15,967 bases of DNA from Prevotellaceae bacterium (GTDB lineage: Bacteria > Bacteroidota > Bacteroidia > Bacteroidales > Bacteroidaceae). The notes under the pieces are model-generated. The model did not search any database, was not told where the DNA came from, and worked only from the letters and a program-made list of their open reading frames with translations. The DNA is taken from the NCBI GenBank assembly GCA_022508685.1, contig JAFLUS010000010.1, positions 1 through 15,967 of the forward strand, given 5' to 3'. The first letter of the stretch is position 1, and each line of letters begins with the position of its first letter. Shown here in pieces: positions 4,861 through 13,358 of the stretch. A program made the translations under genes and the position numbers.

Positions 4861-7599
4861 ATGGACGACGAAACGAAAATGGTGGACGACTTCGCTGCGA
4901 AGACGCGCGACGGCATCACCCACCACCTCAGCGGCATGTACCAGAGTTGGTTTCTGGACTATGCCTCCTACGTAATTCTGGAACGTGCCGTGCCCCACAT
5001 CATGGATGGCCTCAAGCCGGTGCAGCGACGCATTCTCCACTCCATGAAGCGTATGGACGACGGCCGCTACAACAAGGTGGCCAACATCGTGGGACACACC
5101 ATGCAGTTTCACCCTCACGGCGACGCCAGCATCAAGGATGCGCTCGTGCAGATGGGGCAGAAGGACTTGCTCGTTGACTGTCAGGGCAACTGGGGCAACA
5201 TCCTCACGGGCGATGATGCGGCTGCCGGTCGATACATCGAAGCGCGGCTGTCGAAATTTGCGCTCGACGTCGTGTTCAACCCGAAGACGACGGAATGGAA
5301 ATTGTCCTACGACGGCCGCAACCGCGAACCCATTGCCTTGCCCGTGAAGTACCCGCTGCTGCTGGCACAGGGTGCGGAGGGCATTGCCGTCGGACTCAGT
5401 TGCAAGATTCTTCCGCACAACTTCAACGAACTGTGCGACGCAGCCGTCAACTATCTGCACGACGAACCATTTGCGCTCTATCCCGACTTCCCGACGGGCG
5501 GAAGCATAGACGTGAGCAAGTACAACGACGGCATGCGTGGCGGCAGCGTGCGCGTGCGTGCCAAGATAGAGAAGCGCGACCAGAAGACGTTGGCCATTAC
5601 CGAAATCCCGTTTGGCAAGACGACCGGTTCGCCGCAGCATCCCAGCCAGTTCATCGACTCCATACTGAAGGCCGCCGAGAAGGGTAAAATCAAGGTGCGG
5701 AAGGTGGAGGACATGACGGCGGCAGGCGTCGAAATCCTCATCCACCTCATGCCGGGCGTGAGCAGCGACAAGACCATTGACGCGCTCTATGCCTTCACCG
5801 ACTGCGAAATCAGCATTTCGCCCAACTGCTGCGTCATAGATGAACGGCGTCCGCAGTTCCTCACCGTGAGCGACGTGCTGCGCCGTTCGGTAGACAACAC
5901 CAAGGAACTCATCCGGCGCGAACTCGAAATCCGTCGCGGCGAACTGCTGGAACAACTGCATTTTGCTTCGCTCGAAAAGATTTTCATCGAAGAACGCATA
6001 TATAAAGGAAAGGAATTCGAGAACGCCAAGACGATGGACGCTGCCTGCGAATATGTGGACGAACGGCTCACTCCGTTCTATCCGCAGTTCATCCGCGAGG
6101 TGACCAAGGACGACATCCTTCGCCTCATGGAAATCAAGATGGCACGCATCCTCAAGTTCAATAAGGACAAGGCTGACGAACTCATCGCACGGCTGAAGAA
6201 GGAAATCGAAGAGATTGAGCGCGACCTCGCCAATCTGGTGGAAGTGACGGCAGAGTGGTTCCGTTTCCTGAAGCAGAAGTATGGTGCCGAGCATCCGCGC
6301 CTGACGGAAATCCGCTCCTTCGACACCATCGAAGCGGCGAAAGTGGCGGAAGCCAATCAGAAACTCTATATCAACCGCGCCGAAGGCTTCATCGGAACGG
6401 GACTGAAGAAAGACGAATTCGTGACGAACTGCTCCGACATCGACGACGTCATCCTCTTCTATCGCGACGGAACGTACAAAGTCATCAAGGTGGCAGACAA
6501 GGTGTTTGTGGGCGAGACCGAACGCAGCAAACGCGAGAAGCGCAAGGCAGAAATCATCCACGTGGATGTGTTCAAGAAGAACGACAAGCGCACCATCTAC
6601 AATGTGTGCTACAAGGACGGTGCGTCGGGCGTTTCCTACGTCAAGCGCTTCAACGTGACGGCACTGACGCGCGACCGCGAATACGATGTGACGATGGGTA
6701 CGCCCAAGTCCCGCATCACCTATTTCACGGCGAACTCCAACGGCGAAGCGGAAGTCATCCGCGTGACGCTGAAGCCCAACGACAAACTGAAGAAACTGCA
6801 GTTGGAAAAGGATTTCAGCGAAATCGCCATCAAGGGACGTGCCGCCATGGGCAACATCCTGACGAAGAACGACGTGTTCCGCATCCAACTCAAAAGCCAC
6901 GGCGGCAGTACGCTCGGCGGCAGAAAGGTGTGGTACGACCCCGATGTGCAGCGCATCAACTACGACGACCACGGCACCTACCTCGGCGAATTTCAGAACG
7001 ACGACAGCATCCTCGTCATTCTGCCGACAGGCGAGTTCTACCTCACCGACTTCGATGCGAACAACCACTACGACCCCTCCTTGCTGCGCATCGAGAAATT
7101 CGACCAGCAGAAAGTGTGGACGGCAGTGCTCTACGATGCCGACAACAGCAACTTCCCCTACGTCAAGCGGTTCACCATGGATGCCACGACGAAGCGGCAG
7201 AACTTCCTCGGCGACAATCCCAAGTCGCAACTCCTCCTGCTCACCGATACGGCGTATCCGCGTCTCGAAATCGCGTTTGCCGAACCCGATACCTTCCGTG
7301 GTCCACAGGAAATCGATGTGGACGCCTTCATTGCCGTCAAAGGTTTCAAGGCCAAAGGCAAGCGACTGACGACGTTCTCGCTCCAACGTGTGACGGAACT
7401 CGAGCCCTTGCGCTTTCCGGAGGAAACGGACAGCATGGCGGGCGGTGAGGATGACGAAACGGACAGCGACGACAATGCTGTCGAGGCTGCTCCGACACCT
7501 GCACCCGAACCGACGACGGCACCTGCCGCACCGGATGCGGACGAAAAGAGCGACGACGAAATCCGCGACGAACTGACGGGGCAACTGCGTCTTTTTTGA
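4861..7599 (+). CDS. parC: DNA topoisomerase IV subunit A (ParC, Bacteroidetes type)
   Basis: A 912-residue type IIA topoisomerase A subunit, which cuts and rejoins DNA to decatenate chromosomes together with ParE. The breakage-reunion domain fills roughly residues 20-480: DGLKPVQRRILHSM, HPHGDASIKDAL, and the catalytic Tyr125 in AAGRYIEARLS. A coiled-coil part (about 355-480) and a beta-pinwheel C-terminal domain (about 510-845) follow. The last 60 residues are an acidic, Pro/Ala-rich linker ending in QLRLF. The quinolone-pocket position equivalent to GyrA Ser83 is Ala89 here. GyrA is the alternative, but the divergent pinwheel and the GDASI motif fit the Bacteroidetes ParC form. ParE is not in the window. 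A strong promoter lies just upstream. Confidence 0.93.
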   Translation: MDDETKMVDDFAAKTRDGITHHLSGMYQSWFLDYASYVILERAVPHIMDGLKPVQRRILHSMKRMDDGRYNKVANIVGHTMQFHPHGDASIKDALVQMGQKDLLVDCQGNWGNILTGDDAAAGRYIEARLSKFALDVVFNPKTTEWKLSYDGRNREPIALPVKYPLLLAQGAEGIAVGLSCKILPHNFNELCDAAVNYLHDEPFALYPDFPTGGSIDVSKYNDGMRGGSVRVRAKIEKRDQKTLAITEIPFGKTTGSPQHPSQFIDSILKAAEKGKIKVRKVEDMTAAGVEILIHLMPGVSSDKTIDALYAFTDCEISISPNCCVIDERRPQFLTVSDVLRRSVDNTKELIRRELEIRRGELLEQLHFASLEKIFIEERIYKGKEFENAKTMDAACEYVDERLTPFYPQFIREVTKDDILRLMEIKMARILKFNKDKADELIARLKKEIEEIERDLANLVEVTAEWFRFLKQKYGAEHPRLTEIRSFDTIEAAKVAEANQKLYINRAEGFIGTGLKKDEFVTNCSDIDDVILFYRDGTYKVIKVADKVFVGETERSKREKRKAEIIHVDVFKKNDKRTIYNVCYKDGASGVSYVKRFNVTALTRDREYDVTMGTPKSRITYFTANSNGEAEVIRVTLKPNDKLKKLQLEKDFSEIAIKGRAAMGNILTKNDVFRIQLKSHGGSTLGGRKVWYDPDVQRINYDDHGTYLGEFQNDDSILVILPTGEFYLTDFDANNHYDPSLLRIEKFDQQKVWTAVLYDADNSNFPYVKRFTMDATTKRQNFLGDNPKSQLLLLTDTAYPRLEIAFAEPDTFRGPQEIDVDAFIAVKGFKAKGKRLTTFSLQRVTELEPLRFPEETDSMAGGEDDETDSDDNAVEAAPTPAPEPTTAPAAPDADEKSDDEIRDELTGQLRLF

Positions 7600-7647
7600 A
7601 ACGACAAAACAAGGTAAGGAATGAATAATCGAACTCTATCGGCAACG

Positions 7648-8466
7648 ATGAAGAAAATCCTGTGGCTCGTTGCGCTGTGGGCGGCCGTCATCTGTGCCGA
7701 CGCACAATCGGCTCGTCCTCGCAGCCATGCCTTCATGCTCGGTGCAGGCAGCGGCAACGTGCTCGATACCTATCTCTCGCCCTATGCCTACACAGGCAGC
7801 AATGTGCGTGTGATGCGCGAAACGCAGCGATGCCTTTCGCGCTTTTTCATCGGACACACCGCCGTCCGTTTTCAGACGTTGCTGGACGTCGACGCATCGC
7901 TGTTGGACAATCCTGCCGGCAACGTCAATGAATATGCAGGAGGCATCCGCTATAGTGCAGCATGGCAGTATCCGTTGACAGCCGTACAGACGCCGTCTGC
8001 GGCGTTTGACTTTCATGCCGGTCCCATGCTGTCGGGCTATCTTGGCGGTGTATATAACGAACGCAACGGCAACAATCCGGCACAGGCGAAAGCCGACCTC
8101 ATGCTCGACTTCACCGCATCAGCCGACTGCCGTTTCCGGCTGTGGCAACTGCCGTTCACAGCCCGCTACCAACTGATGCTCCCCATCGTCGGTGCGGCAT
8201 TCTCGCCCAACTACGGGCAGTCGTACTACGAAATGTTCTCGCTCGGCAACTACGACCACAACGTCGTCATGGCACACACGTTCAATGCTCCGTCGTTGCG
8301 TCATCTGCTCACGCTCGACTTTCCGCTCTCCCGCACGCAGACGACCTCCATGCTGCGCATCGGCTATGCGGGCGCGATGATGCAGGCAAAGTTCAACGGG
8401 CTGCGCTATCATTCCTACGCACATTCGTTCCTCATCGGATTCACTAAACAATTCTCCGTTCAGTAA
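7648..8466 (+). CDS. Exported protein, DUF3316-like
   Basis: A 272-residue exported protein of unknown function. A signal peptide (MKKILWLVALWAAVICADA, then QS) supports the ATG at 7648; an in-frame ATG nine codons upstream at 7621 is less likely. The mature part starts with HAFMLGAGSGNVLDTYLSPYAYTG and has alternating hydrophobic/aromatic strands and an aromatic C-terminal stretch (SFLIGFTKQFSVQ), suggesting an outer-membrane beta-barrel. The overall pattern recalls DUF3316 proteins of Bacteroidales, recognised from memory and not tested. It follows parC by 48 bp, and its stop overlaps the start of the next gene (TAATG), so the two are translationally coupled and may work together. Confidence 0.7.
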   Translation: MKKILWLVALWAAVICADAQSARPRSHAFMLGAGSGNVLDTYLSPYAYTGSNVRVMRETQRCLSRFFIGHTAVRFQTLLDVDASLLDNPAGNVNEYAGGIRYSAAWQYPLTAVQTPSAAFDFHAGPMLSGYLGGVYNERNGNNPAQAKADLMLDFTASADCRFRLWQLPFTARYQLMLPIVGAAFSPNYGQSYYEMFSLGNYDHNVVMAHTFNAPSLRHLLTLDFPLSRTQTTSMLRIGYAGAMMQAKFNGLRYHSYAHSFLIGFTKQFSVQ

Positions 8467-9515
8467 TGGCATCGTACTCCATATTCCGTTCTGTGGGTCG
8501 CACGTTCCTTGGGCTGACCCTTTCGCTGTGCACCCTCCTCATCGCGTCTTGCGTGAAGGAGGAACTGCCTACAGCCAATACGCCTGAAAGCAACTTCGAA
8601 GCCTTGTGGCAACTGATGGACCGCCACTATTGCTTCTTCGAATACAAAAAGCAAACCATCGGCGTCGATTGGGACGAAGTGCACAGCCGCTATCGTGCAA
8701 AGATTACGTCGGACATGACGTCGCGTCAATTGTTTGAAGTGCTTTGTCAGATGCTCGGCGAACTGCGCGACGGCCATGTCAATCTCGGTGCTGCCTACGA
8801 CTTGGGACGCAACTGGAGTTACTACGAGGACTATCCGCGGAACTTCAGTGCCGACCTGATTGAGGAATATCTCGGCAAAGGGACGGACTACCAAATCGTG
8901 TCGGGACTGAAGTATCGCATTCTCGACGACAACATCGCCTATGTGCGCTGCGAATCGTTTGCCGACGGCATCGGCAACGGCAATCTCGACGCCATGCTCG
9001 ACGACGTGCGGGGATGCGCCGGTCTCATTGTCGACATCCGCGACAATGGCGGCGGCAATCTGGAAACTGCCAAACGCTTTGCCGCACGATTTACCAACAT
9101 CAAGCGGCTGACCGGCTATGTGTGCCACAAGACGGGAACGGGGCATAACGATTTCTCGTCGCCGCAGGCGCTCTATCTCTCGCCTTCCGACGGGGTGCGT
9201 TGGCAGAAGCCCGTCGTGGTGCTGACCAACCGACGCGTGTTCAGTGCTGCCAACGACTTTGTGAAATGTATGCGCCAATGTCCTAACGTCACTATCCTCG
9301 GCGACAGCACTGGTGGTGGTAGCGGAATGCCCTTCATGCAGGAAATTCCCAACGGATGGAGCGTGCGCTATTCGGCAGTCATCTATCTCGATGCAGCCCG
9401 TCAGCACATCGAGTTCGGCATTGCGCCCGACGTTCCGCTCGCCATGACGGACGAAGATGTGCAGCAACACCGCGACACCTACATCGAGGCTGCCCGCCAG
9501 TTGCTGCGACAATAA
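8466..9515 (+). CDS. S41 family peptidase, lipoprotein
   Basis: A 349-residue secreted serine protease of family S41 (tricorn core/C-terminal processing type). The signal peptide ends in a lipobox (LIASC, Cys29), so the protein is probably a lipoprotein. A helical N-terminal domain (about 42-110) ends in LRDGHVNL with His104; the catalytic domain has GLIVDIRDNGGGN (about 187-198), TNRRVFSAANDF with the likely nucleophile Ser260, and GDSTGGGSG. No PDZ domain is apparent, and a His/Ser arrangement of this kind points to the tricorn/IRBP-like branch rather than a Ser/Lys CtpA. Its ATG shares one base with the preceding stop (TAATG). The substrate is unknown. Confidence 0.93.
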   Translation: MASYSIFRSVGRTFLGLTLSLCTLLIASCVKEELPTANTPESNFEALWQLMDRHYCFFEYKKQTIGVDWDEVHSRYRAKITSDMTSRQLFEVLCQMLGELRDGHVNLGAAYDLGRNWSYYEDYPRNFSADLIEEYLGKGTDYQIVSGLKYRILDDNIAYVRCESFADGIGNGNLDAMLDDVRGCAGLIVDIRDNGGGNLETAKRFAARFTNIKRLTGYVCHKTGTGHNDFSSPQALYLSPSDGVRWQKPVVVLTNRRVFSAANDFVKCMRQCPNVTILGDSTGGGSGMPFMQEIPNGWSVRYSAVIYLDAARQHIEFGIAPDVPLAMTDEDVQQHRDTYIEAARQLLRQ

Positions 9516-9560
9516 TGGTATGAATGCTCATTCTGAAGAACGCAAAATACGAATACGAAG

Positions 9561-10904
9561 ATGAAAAAACTGATTGCAGCCGTGCTGACTTTGTTGCTCT
9601 CGGCAACCGCTACGGCACAGACGAAGACTGCCGATGCTCCATCGGCTCGCGAAGCCATCCGCGCTAACCGTTGGTTGGCAGGTAGCAACTATCTCGATTA
9701 CGACCGCGCCTATGGCGAAGGCAACGATGCGCTCACGCCCACGCCAAAGGGCTACGAACCCTACTACCTCACGCACTATGGGCGTCATGGCTCACGTTGG
9801 TTGCTCAGCGATTGGGACTATATGAGTGCCATCGAACCGCTGCGCAAGGCAAACGCGCAAGGTAAACTGACGCAAGTGGGTCAGGAGACGTTGTCGCAAT
9901 TGGAGCGCTTCTTCACCACTACCCGTCAGCGGTTGGGCGATTTGACCACCGTGGGCGAACGTCAGCATCACGGCATCGGCCGTCGTATGGCGCAGCATTT
10001 TCCGGAAATTTTCAAGAAGAAAGACGTGCACATCGATGCCCGCAGCACCGTCGTCATGCGTTGCGTCCTGTCGATGGTGGCGGAGTGTGAAGAACTCATG
10101 GCTGCCAATCCTACGGCACACATCCACAACGACGTGAGCGAATCGCTGCAGTACTATCTCAATCAGCCGTGGCAAGGCGAAGTGCGTCGGCAAGGCGGTA
10201 AGGGTTGGGACATTCGCAATGAATACAAAGACCGCTGGACGCACCCCGAACGCCTCTGTTCCGTACTGTTCAACGATGTGCAGTGGGCGGCAGACAGCCT
10301 CAATACCAAATCGCTGATGCGCCACCTCTTTGAAGTGTCTATCAATATGCAGAGCCACGACGGCGCATTGGACGAACGCCTGCACGTCAGCCACGACACG
10401 GGTGCCGGCAGCAACCTCGTCGACCTCTTCACCGACGATGAACTCTACGACCAATGGCGCATCCGCAACGTCGATTGGTACATCGGTTACGGCGCCAGCC
10501 CCATTACAGGCGGCGTGATGCCCATGAGCCAAAAGAACCTTCTGCGCAACATCATCGAAACGGCAGACACCGTCACCACCGTGCAAGCCACGCTGCGTTT
10601 CGGTCACGAAGTCTGCGTGATGCCGCTTGCCTGCTTGCTCGACCTCAATGGCGCAGGTGTCAGTGTCGACAACCTCGACGAACTCGATACCTATTGGCGA
10701 AACTACGACATCTTCCCCATGGCGTGCAACATCCAACTCATTTTCTATCGTCCCAAAGGCGGTAAGCAAGGCGACATCCTCGTCAAGGCGCTGCTCAACG
10801 AACGCGAATGTACGTTGCCCGTCGCCACCGACAATCATCCTTACTACAAATGGGCAGACCTCCGCGCCTACTATCTCGACCGAATCGCTCAATTTGAACA
10901 ATAA
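9561..10904 (+). CDS. Histidine-type phosphatase (MINPP/phytase-like), exported
   Basis: A 447-residue secreted acid phosphatase of the branch-2 histidine phosphatase family. The signal peptide is MKKLIAAVLTLLLSATATAQ. The catalytic motif YGRHGSRW gives the phospho-accepting His76 between R75 and R79. The likely proton donor lies in LRFGHEV (H349-E350); an HE pair instead of HD is typical of multiple inositol polyphosphate phosphatases, and a Bacteroides MINPP with phytase activity is known. Phytate or another phosphomonoester is thus the likely periplasmic substrate, by inference. It lies 45 bp after the S41 peptidase gene and 18 bp before the hydrolase gene, in the same operon. Confidence 0.92.
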   Translation: MKKLIAAVLTLLLSATATAQTKTADAPSAREAIRANRWLAGSNYLDYDRAYGEGNDALTPTPKGYEPYYLTHYGRHGSRWLLSDWDYMSAIEPLRKANAQGKLTQVGQETLSQLERFFTTTRQRLGDLTTVGERQHHGIGRRMAQHFPEIFKKKDVHIDARSTVVMRCVLSMVAECEELMAANPTAHIHNDVSESLQYYLNQPWQGEVRRQGGKGWDIRNEYKDRWTHPERLCSVLFNDVQWAADSLNTKSLMRHLFEVSINMQSHDGALDERLHVSHDTGAGSNLVDLFTDDELYDQWRIRNVDWYIGYGASPITGGVMPMSQKNLLRNIIETADTVTTVQATLRFGHEVCVMPLACLLDLNGAGVSVDNLDELDTYWRNYDIFPMACNIQLIFYRPKGGKQGDILVKALLNERECTLPVATDNHPYYKWADLRAYYLDRIAQFEQ

Positions 10905-10922
10905 CCCCTTATTTTTCACGCA

Positions 10923-11741
10923 ATGAAAAGAATATTCTTTACCCTCGTGCTGCTGACCATGCTCCTCAGCAGCCATGCGCAGGACACGCTCCTCGTGCAA
11001 GGAAGCCGCGGACGTCTGCACACTATCGTCGTTACGCCGCCTACGGTTGACGTCGAAGCCAAAGTTCCCGTCGTAGTCATCATGCATGGTTTCACAGGCA
11101 ACAAGAACGAACCGCTGCTCACAGGCCTCTCCGATGCACTGCTCAAGGCAGGCATTGCCAGTGTGCGTTTCGATTTCAACGGACATGGTGCGAGCGAAGG
11201 CGATTTCCTCCACATGAACATCCGCAACGAAATTGAAGATGCCAAAGCCATCATCCGTTACGTGCGTGCGCTGCCGTGGGCAGGACGCATCTCCGTCGTT
11301 GGTCATTCGCAAGGCGGTGTTGTCGCCAGCATGGTTGCCGGAGAATTGGACGAAGGTGCCATTACCAGTATGGTGCTCTATGCGCCTGCTGCCAACATTG
11401 GCGACGGAGCCCGTCAAGGTGCTATGCTCGGACGCGAAGTCAATGTGGCAGACCTCCCCGAAACTTTCGAAATATGGGGACGCCACTTGCATCGCCACTA
11501 TATCGACATTGCACGCACCATGCCCATGTACGAAACAGCCGCAATCTTCCGCGGGCCGACCTGCATCATCCATGGCGACAACGACCGCATCGTCCCTCTT
11601 TCCGTTGGACAACGCTATGCCGAAGTCTGCCGCGATGCCACTCTCCACGTCTGCCGCGACGATGACCATGGTTTCAATCGCGACCGCGCAGCCGCTATCC
11701 GTCTCGGTGCCGATTTCCTGATAGAAACGCTGACAAAATAG
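10923..11741 (+). CDS. Exported alpha/beta hydrolase (esterase-like)
   Basis: A 272-residue secreted serine hydrolase. A signal peptide (MKRIFFTLVLLTMLLSSHAQ) is followed by a single alpha/beta-hydrolase domain: oxyanion loop HGFTGNK (55-61), nucleophile elbow GHSQGG with Ser129, acid Asp221 in GDNDRIVP, and His249 in DDHGFN. A short cap lies at about residues 158-200. The fold and motifs resemble the feruloyl/cinnamoyl esterases of gut bacteria (Est1E type), but substrate cannot be read from sequence alone. It is the last gene of the parC operon, with a strong terminator 20 bp after the stop. Confidence 0.92.
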   Translation: MKRIFFTLVLLTMLLSSHAQDTLLVQGSRGRLHTIVVTPPTVDVEAKVPVVVIMHGFTGNKNEPLLTGLSDALLKAGIASVRFDFNGHGASEGDFLHMNIRNEIEDAKAIIRYVRALPWAGRISVVGHSQGGVVASMVAGELDEGAITSMVLYAPAANIGDGARQGAMLGREVNVADLPETFEIWGRHLHRHYIDIARTMPMYETAAIFRGPTCIIHGDNDRIVPLSVGQRYAEVCRDATLHVCRDDDHGFNRDRAAAIRLGADFLIETLTK

Positions 11742-11761
11742 CATTTGTGTCATATATAAAT

Positions 11762-11801
11762 AAAAAGAACGCCTCACACGCAAGTGCGGGGCGTTCTTTT
11801 T
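11762..11801. terminator. Strong bidirectional intrinsic terminator
   Basis: AAAAAGAACGCC (11762-11773) pairs perfectly with GGCGTTCTTTTT (11790-11801), leaving a 16-nt loop. Stem plus T-tract is present on both strands, so it can stop the parC operon (plus) and the toxin-antitoxin transcript (minus) that converge here. Confidence 0.92.
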
Positions 11802-11827
11802 GTATGGAATTGTGGTAAGATGTGGCG

Positions 11828-12100
11828 CTATTTATCGCCATAATGTCCTTCTAATTCAATAATCAGCACATGAATTTCTGCCTCATAAATGTCATAGATG
11901 ATTCTGTGGTGGGCAGTGATGTGTCTTGAATATGTGATGCCTCCTCCACCGACAAGGGGCTCAGGATGCCCAATTCCATGTCGAGGGTCTTCTTGAATGG
12001 CGATAAGAATTTTTCCTAATTTCTTAAAAAGTGTAGGATTGGACTTTTTCCATTTCGCCATCACTTTTTGAACCTTTTGGTCAAAATCAATGGAGTACAT
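11828..12100 (-). CDS. yoeB: YoeB/Txe family toxin
   Basis: A 90-residue RelE-superfamily mRNA interferase of the YoeB/Txe type, which cleaves mRNA in the ribosomal A site. Family signatures are GIGHPEPL (with E47), TYSRHITAHHRIIYDI (R59, H65, R66) and the C-terminal GHYGDK (H86, Y87), corresponding to the E. coli YoeB catalytic Glu, Arg and His. It appears intact. Its ATG overlaps the stop of the antitoxin by one base (TAATG). Base composition is visibly more AT-rich than the flanking operons, a hint of horizontal transfer. Confidence 0.92.
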   Translation of the reverse strand: MYSIDFDQKVQKVMAKWKKSNPTLFKKLGKILIAIQEDPRHGIGHPEPLVGGGGITYSRHITAHHRIIYDIYEAEIHVLIIELEGHYGDK

Positions 12101-12357
12101 TAGAGAGAATTAAGAAATGAATTTAATTCTTCTTTTGTCTTGCAGGAAACGACATTTCCTTCCCGATAGGCTTGTCGGGCTTCGTCTATGCGTTGTTGCA
12201 GTTCAGGCGTCATCATGGACGTATCCTGTCCTATGCAGGTTAGGGCATAAAGTCTGTTCCGTCTTTTAATAATGACCGACTGACCATTATCCGCCATATC
12301 AAATGATGCAGCAAGATTGTTTCTGTAATCGCGAACGGATAGAGTTTCCATATTCAT
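12100..12357 (-). CDS. yefM: Phd/YefM family antitoxin
   Basis: An antitoxin of about 85 residues. METLSVRDYRNNLAASFDMADNGQSVIIKRRNRLYALTCI-type sequence is the YefM/Phd DNA-binding N-terminal domain; the C-terminal half (ELQQRIDEARQAYREGN and on) is the helical toxin-binding tail. The start is set at the ATG at 12357; an ATG two codons later at 12351 is equally good. An in-frame TTG at 12372 can be excluded because it falls within the predicted -7 element. Antitoxin first and toxin second, with a one-base overlap, is the classical order; the pair probably represses its own promoter. Confidence 0.9.
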   Translation of the reverse strand: MNMETLSVRDYRNNLAASFDMADNGQSVIIKRRNRLYALTCIGQDTSMMTPELQQRIDEARQAYREGNVVSCKTKEELNSFLNSL

Positions 12358-12369
12358 AGATTTTGCGTG

Positions 12370-12401
12370 CAAATTAAATGATTATTTTCCGGAATGACAA
12401 A
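12370..12401 (-). promoter_or_regulatory. Promoter of the YefM/YoeB operon
   Basis: On the minus strand TTTG (12401-12398), 20 nt, then TTAATTTG (12377-12370) fits the Bacteroidetes -33/-7 layout with one mismatch in TAnnTTTG. Transcription would begin about 6-10 bases before the antitoxin ATG, giving a very short leader. Confidence 0.55.
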
Positions 12402-12406
12402 TTTTT

Positions 12407-12438
12407 GACAAGAAAGTAGCACCTGTGTGCTTTTTGTC
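12407..12438. terminator. Weak hairpin after the GH16 gene
   Basis: AGCAC (12418-12422) and GTGCT (12427-12431) form a short stem with a 4-nt loop, flanked by outer GACAA/TTGTC pairs. It lies 12 bp after the GH16 stop, the right place for an end of the gntR-to-GH16 operon. The T-tract on the minus strand is interrupted, so termination may be partial and read into the toxin-antitoxin genes. Confidence 0.35.
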
Positions 12439-12449
12439 ATCTTCTCGCT

Positions 12450-13340
12450 CTACTTCTGTTGGTAGACGCGGACGTAGTCGATTTCGTAGCGCATGGGGAA
12501 GGCATTGTCGTCGGGTTGTCCGCCGTTGATGCCGCCGATGGCGAGGTCGAGGAGGATGTAGTGAGGCTGATGGAAGGGGTTGGCGAAGTTGCCGATGCTG
12601 CCGTTACGGGTGTTGCGGATGTCGATGTCGTTGAGCAGTTCGCCGTCGAGCCAGATGCGGAGATAGTCGGGCGTCCAGTCGAGAACCCATGTGTGGAATT
12701 TCTCACCCCAGTCGCGGTCGAGTTCGAGAAAGTGGGTGTAGGGGATGCGACGCGAGTTCCAAATGGCATGATTGGGCGTGTCGTCGCCGTAGGCAGCATT
12801 GGCGAGAATGGCGGGTGCACCGTCTACTTGGTAGAATTCCATGACGTCGATTTCGCCATTCGAAGGCCACGGGTATTGCGTGCCGAGCGTCCAGATGGCC
12901 GGCCATGCACCGCAAGTGGCGGGGATGCGGGCACGCACTTCCATGCGTCCGTATTGGAAACTATAGTGACGGCGCGTGTGGACGCTGGCCGAACTATAGC
13001 GGGCGTAGGGACGGCTGAGTTTCCAGTTGCGGATGCCGCGCCCCGGGCGGTATGCCGGATTGGGAATGCTGTCGAGGCGTGCTTCGAGCACGAGGACGCC
13101 GTCTTGTCGGTAGGCATTCTGCTGCTGATACCATTGGTATTCTTCGTTGCGCACGAAGCCGTGTTCGGCATTCCACGTGAGGGTGTCGAGCGGACCGCTG
13201 CCGTCGAATTCGTCGTGCCATGCGAGCGTCCATGTGTCGTCGAGTGGCGGAAGTTGCGGAGTGTTGTCGGTCTGTGCCTGCAAGGGTAGGGTAGTGCAGG
13301 CGAGGAGGGCTGCGAGGCAGTGTGTCTTGATTGTGTTCAT
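12450..13340 (-). CDS. Secreted GH16 beta-glucanase (laminarinase-like)
   Basis: A 296-residue glycoside hydrolase of family 16, an enzyme that cuts beta-1,3 or mixed beta-1,3/1,4-glucans or related polysaccharides by retention. A signal peptide (about residues 1-22, LQA|QTD) is followed by one GH16 jelly-roll domain. The active-site signature NGEIDVMEF gives nucleophile E163, D165 and acid/base E168; GAWPAIWTLG just before it is typical of laminarinases. WHDEFDGS and the C-terminal YEIDYVRVY also match family ends. No carbohydrate-binding module is present. It is the last gene of the gntR operon, 18 bp after luxS, and is not next to any SusC/SusD pair here, which is unusual for a Bacteroidales glucanase. 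Confidence 0.94.
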   Translation of the reverse strand: MNTIKTHCLAALLACTTLPLQAQTDNTPQLPPLDDTWTLAWHDEFDGSGPLDTLTWNAEHGFVRNEEYQWYQQQNAYRQDGVLVLEARLDSIPNPAYRPGRGIRNWKLSRPYARYSSASVHTRRHYSFQYGRMEVRARIPATCGAWPAIWTLGTQYPWPSNGEIDVMEFYQVDGAPAILANAAYGDDTPNHAIWNSRRIPYTHFLELDRDWGEKFHTWVLDWTPDYLRIWLDGELLNDIDIRNTRNGSIGNFANPFHQPHYILLDLAIGGINGGQPDDNAFPMRYEIDYVRVYQQK

Positions 13341-13358
13341 GTGGTTGAGGTTGGATGT

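Noticed and set aside
4756..7584. 942-codon open frame antisense to parC
   Set aside because: It mirrors parC codon structure in a GC-rich gene (few stops arise on the opposite strand), has no recognisable domains, and parC itself has all catalytic motifs.
9792..11783. 663-codon minus-strand frame opposite the phosphatase and hydrolase genes
   Set aside because: No domain, no signal, and it crosses two intact genes and their intergenic gap; shadow frame.
12450..13340. GH16 gene as part of a polysaccharide utilisation locus
   Set aside because: No SusC, SusD, sensor or other glycoside hydrolase is in the window; the gene lies in the gntR-luxS operon instead.
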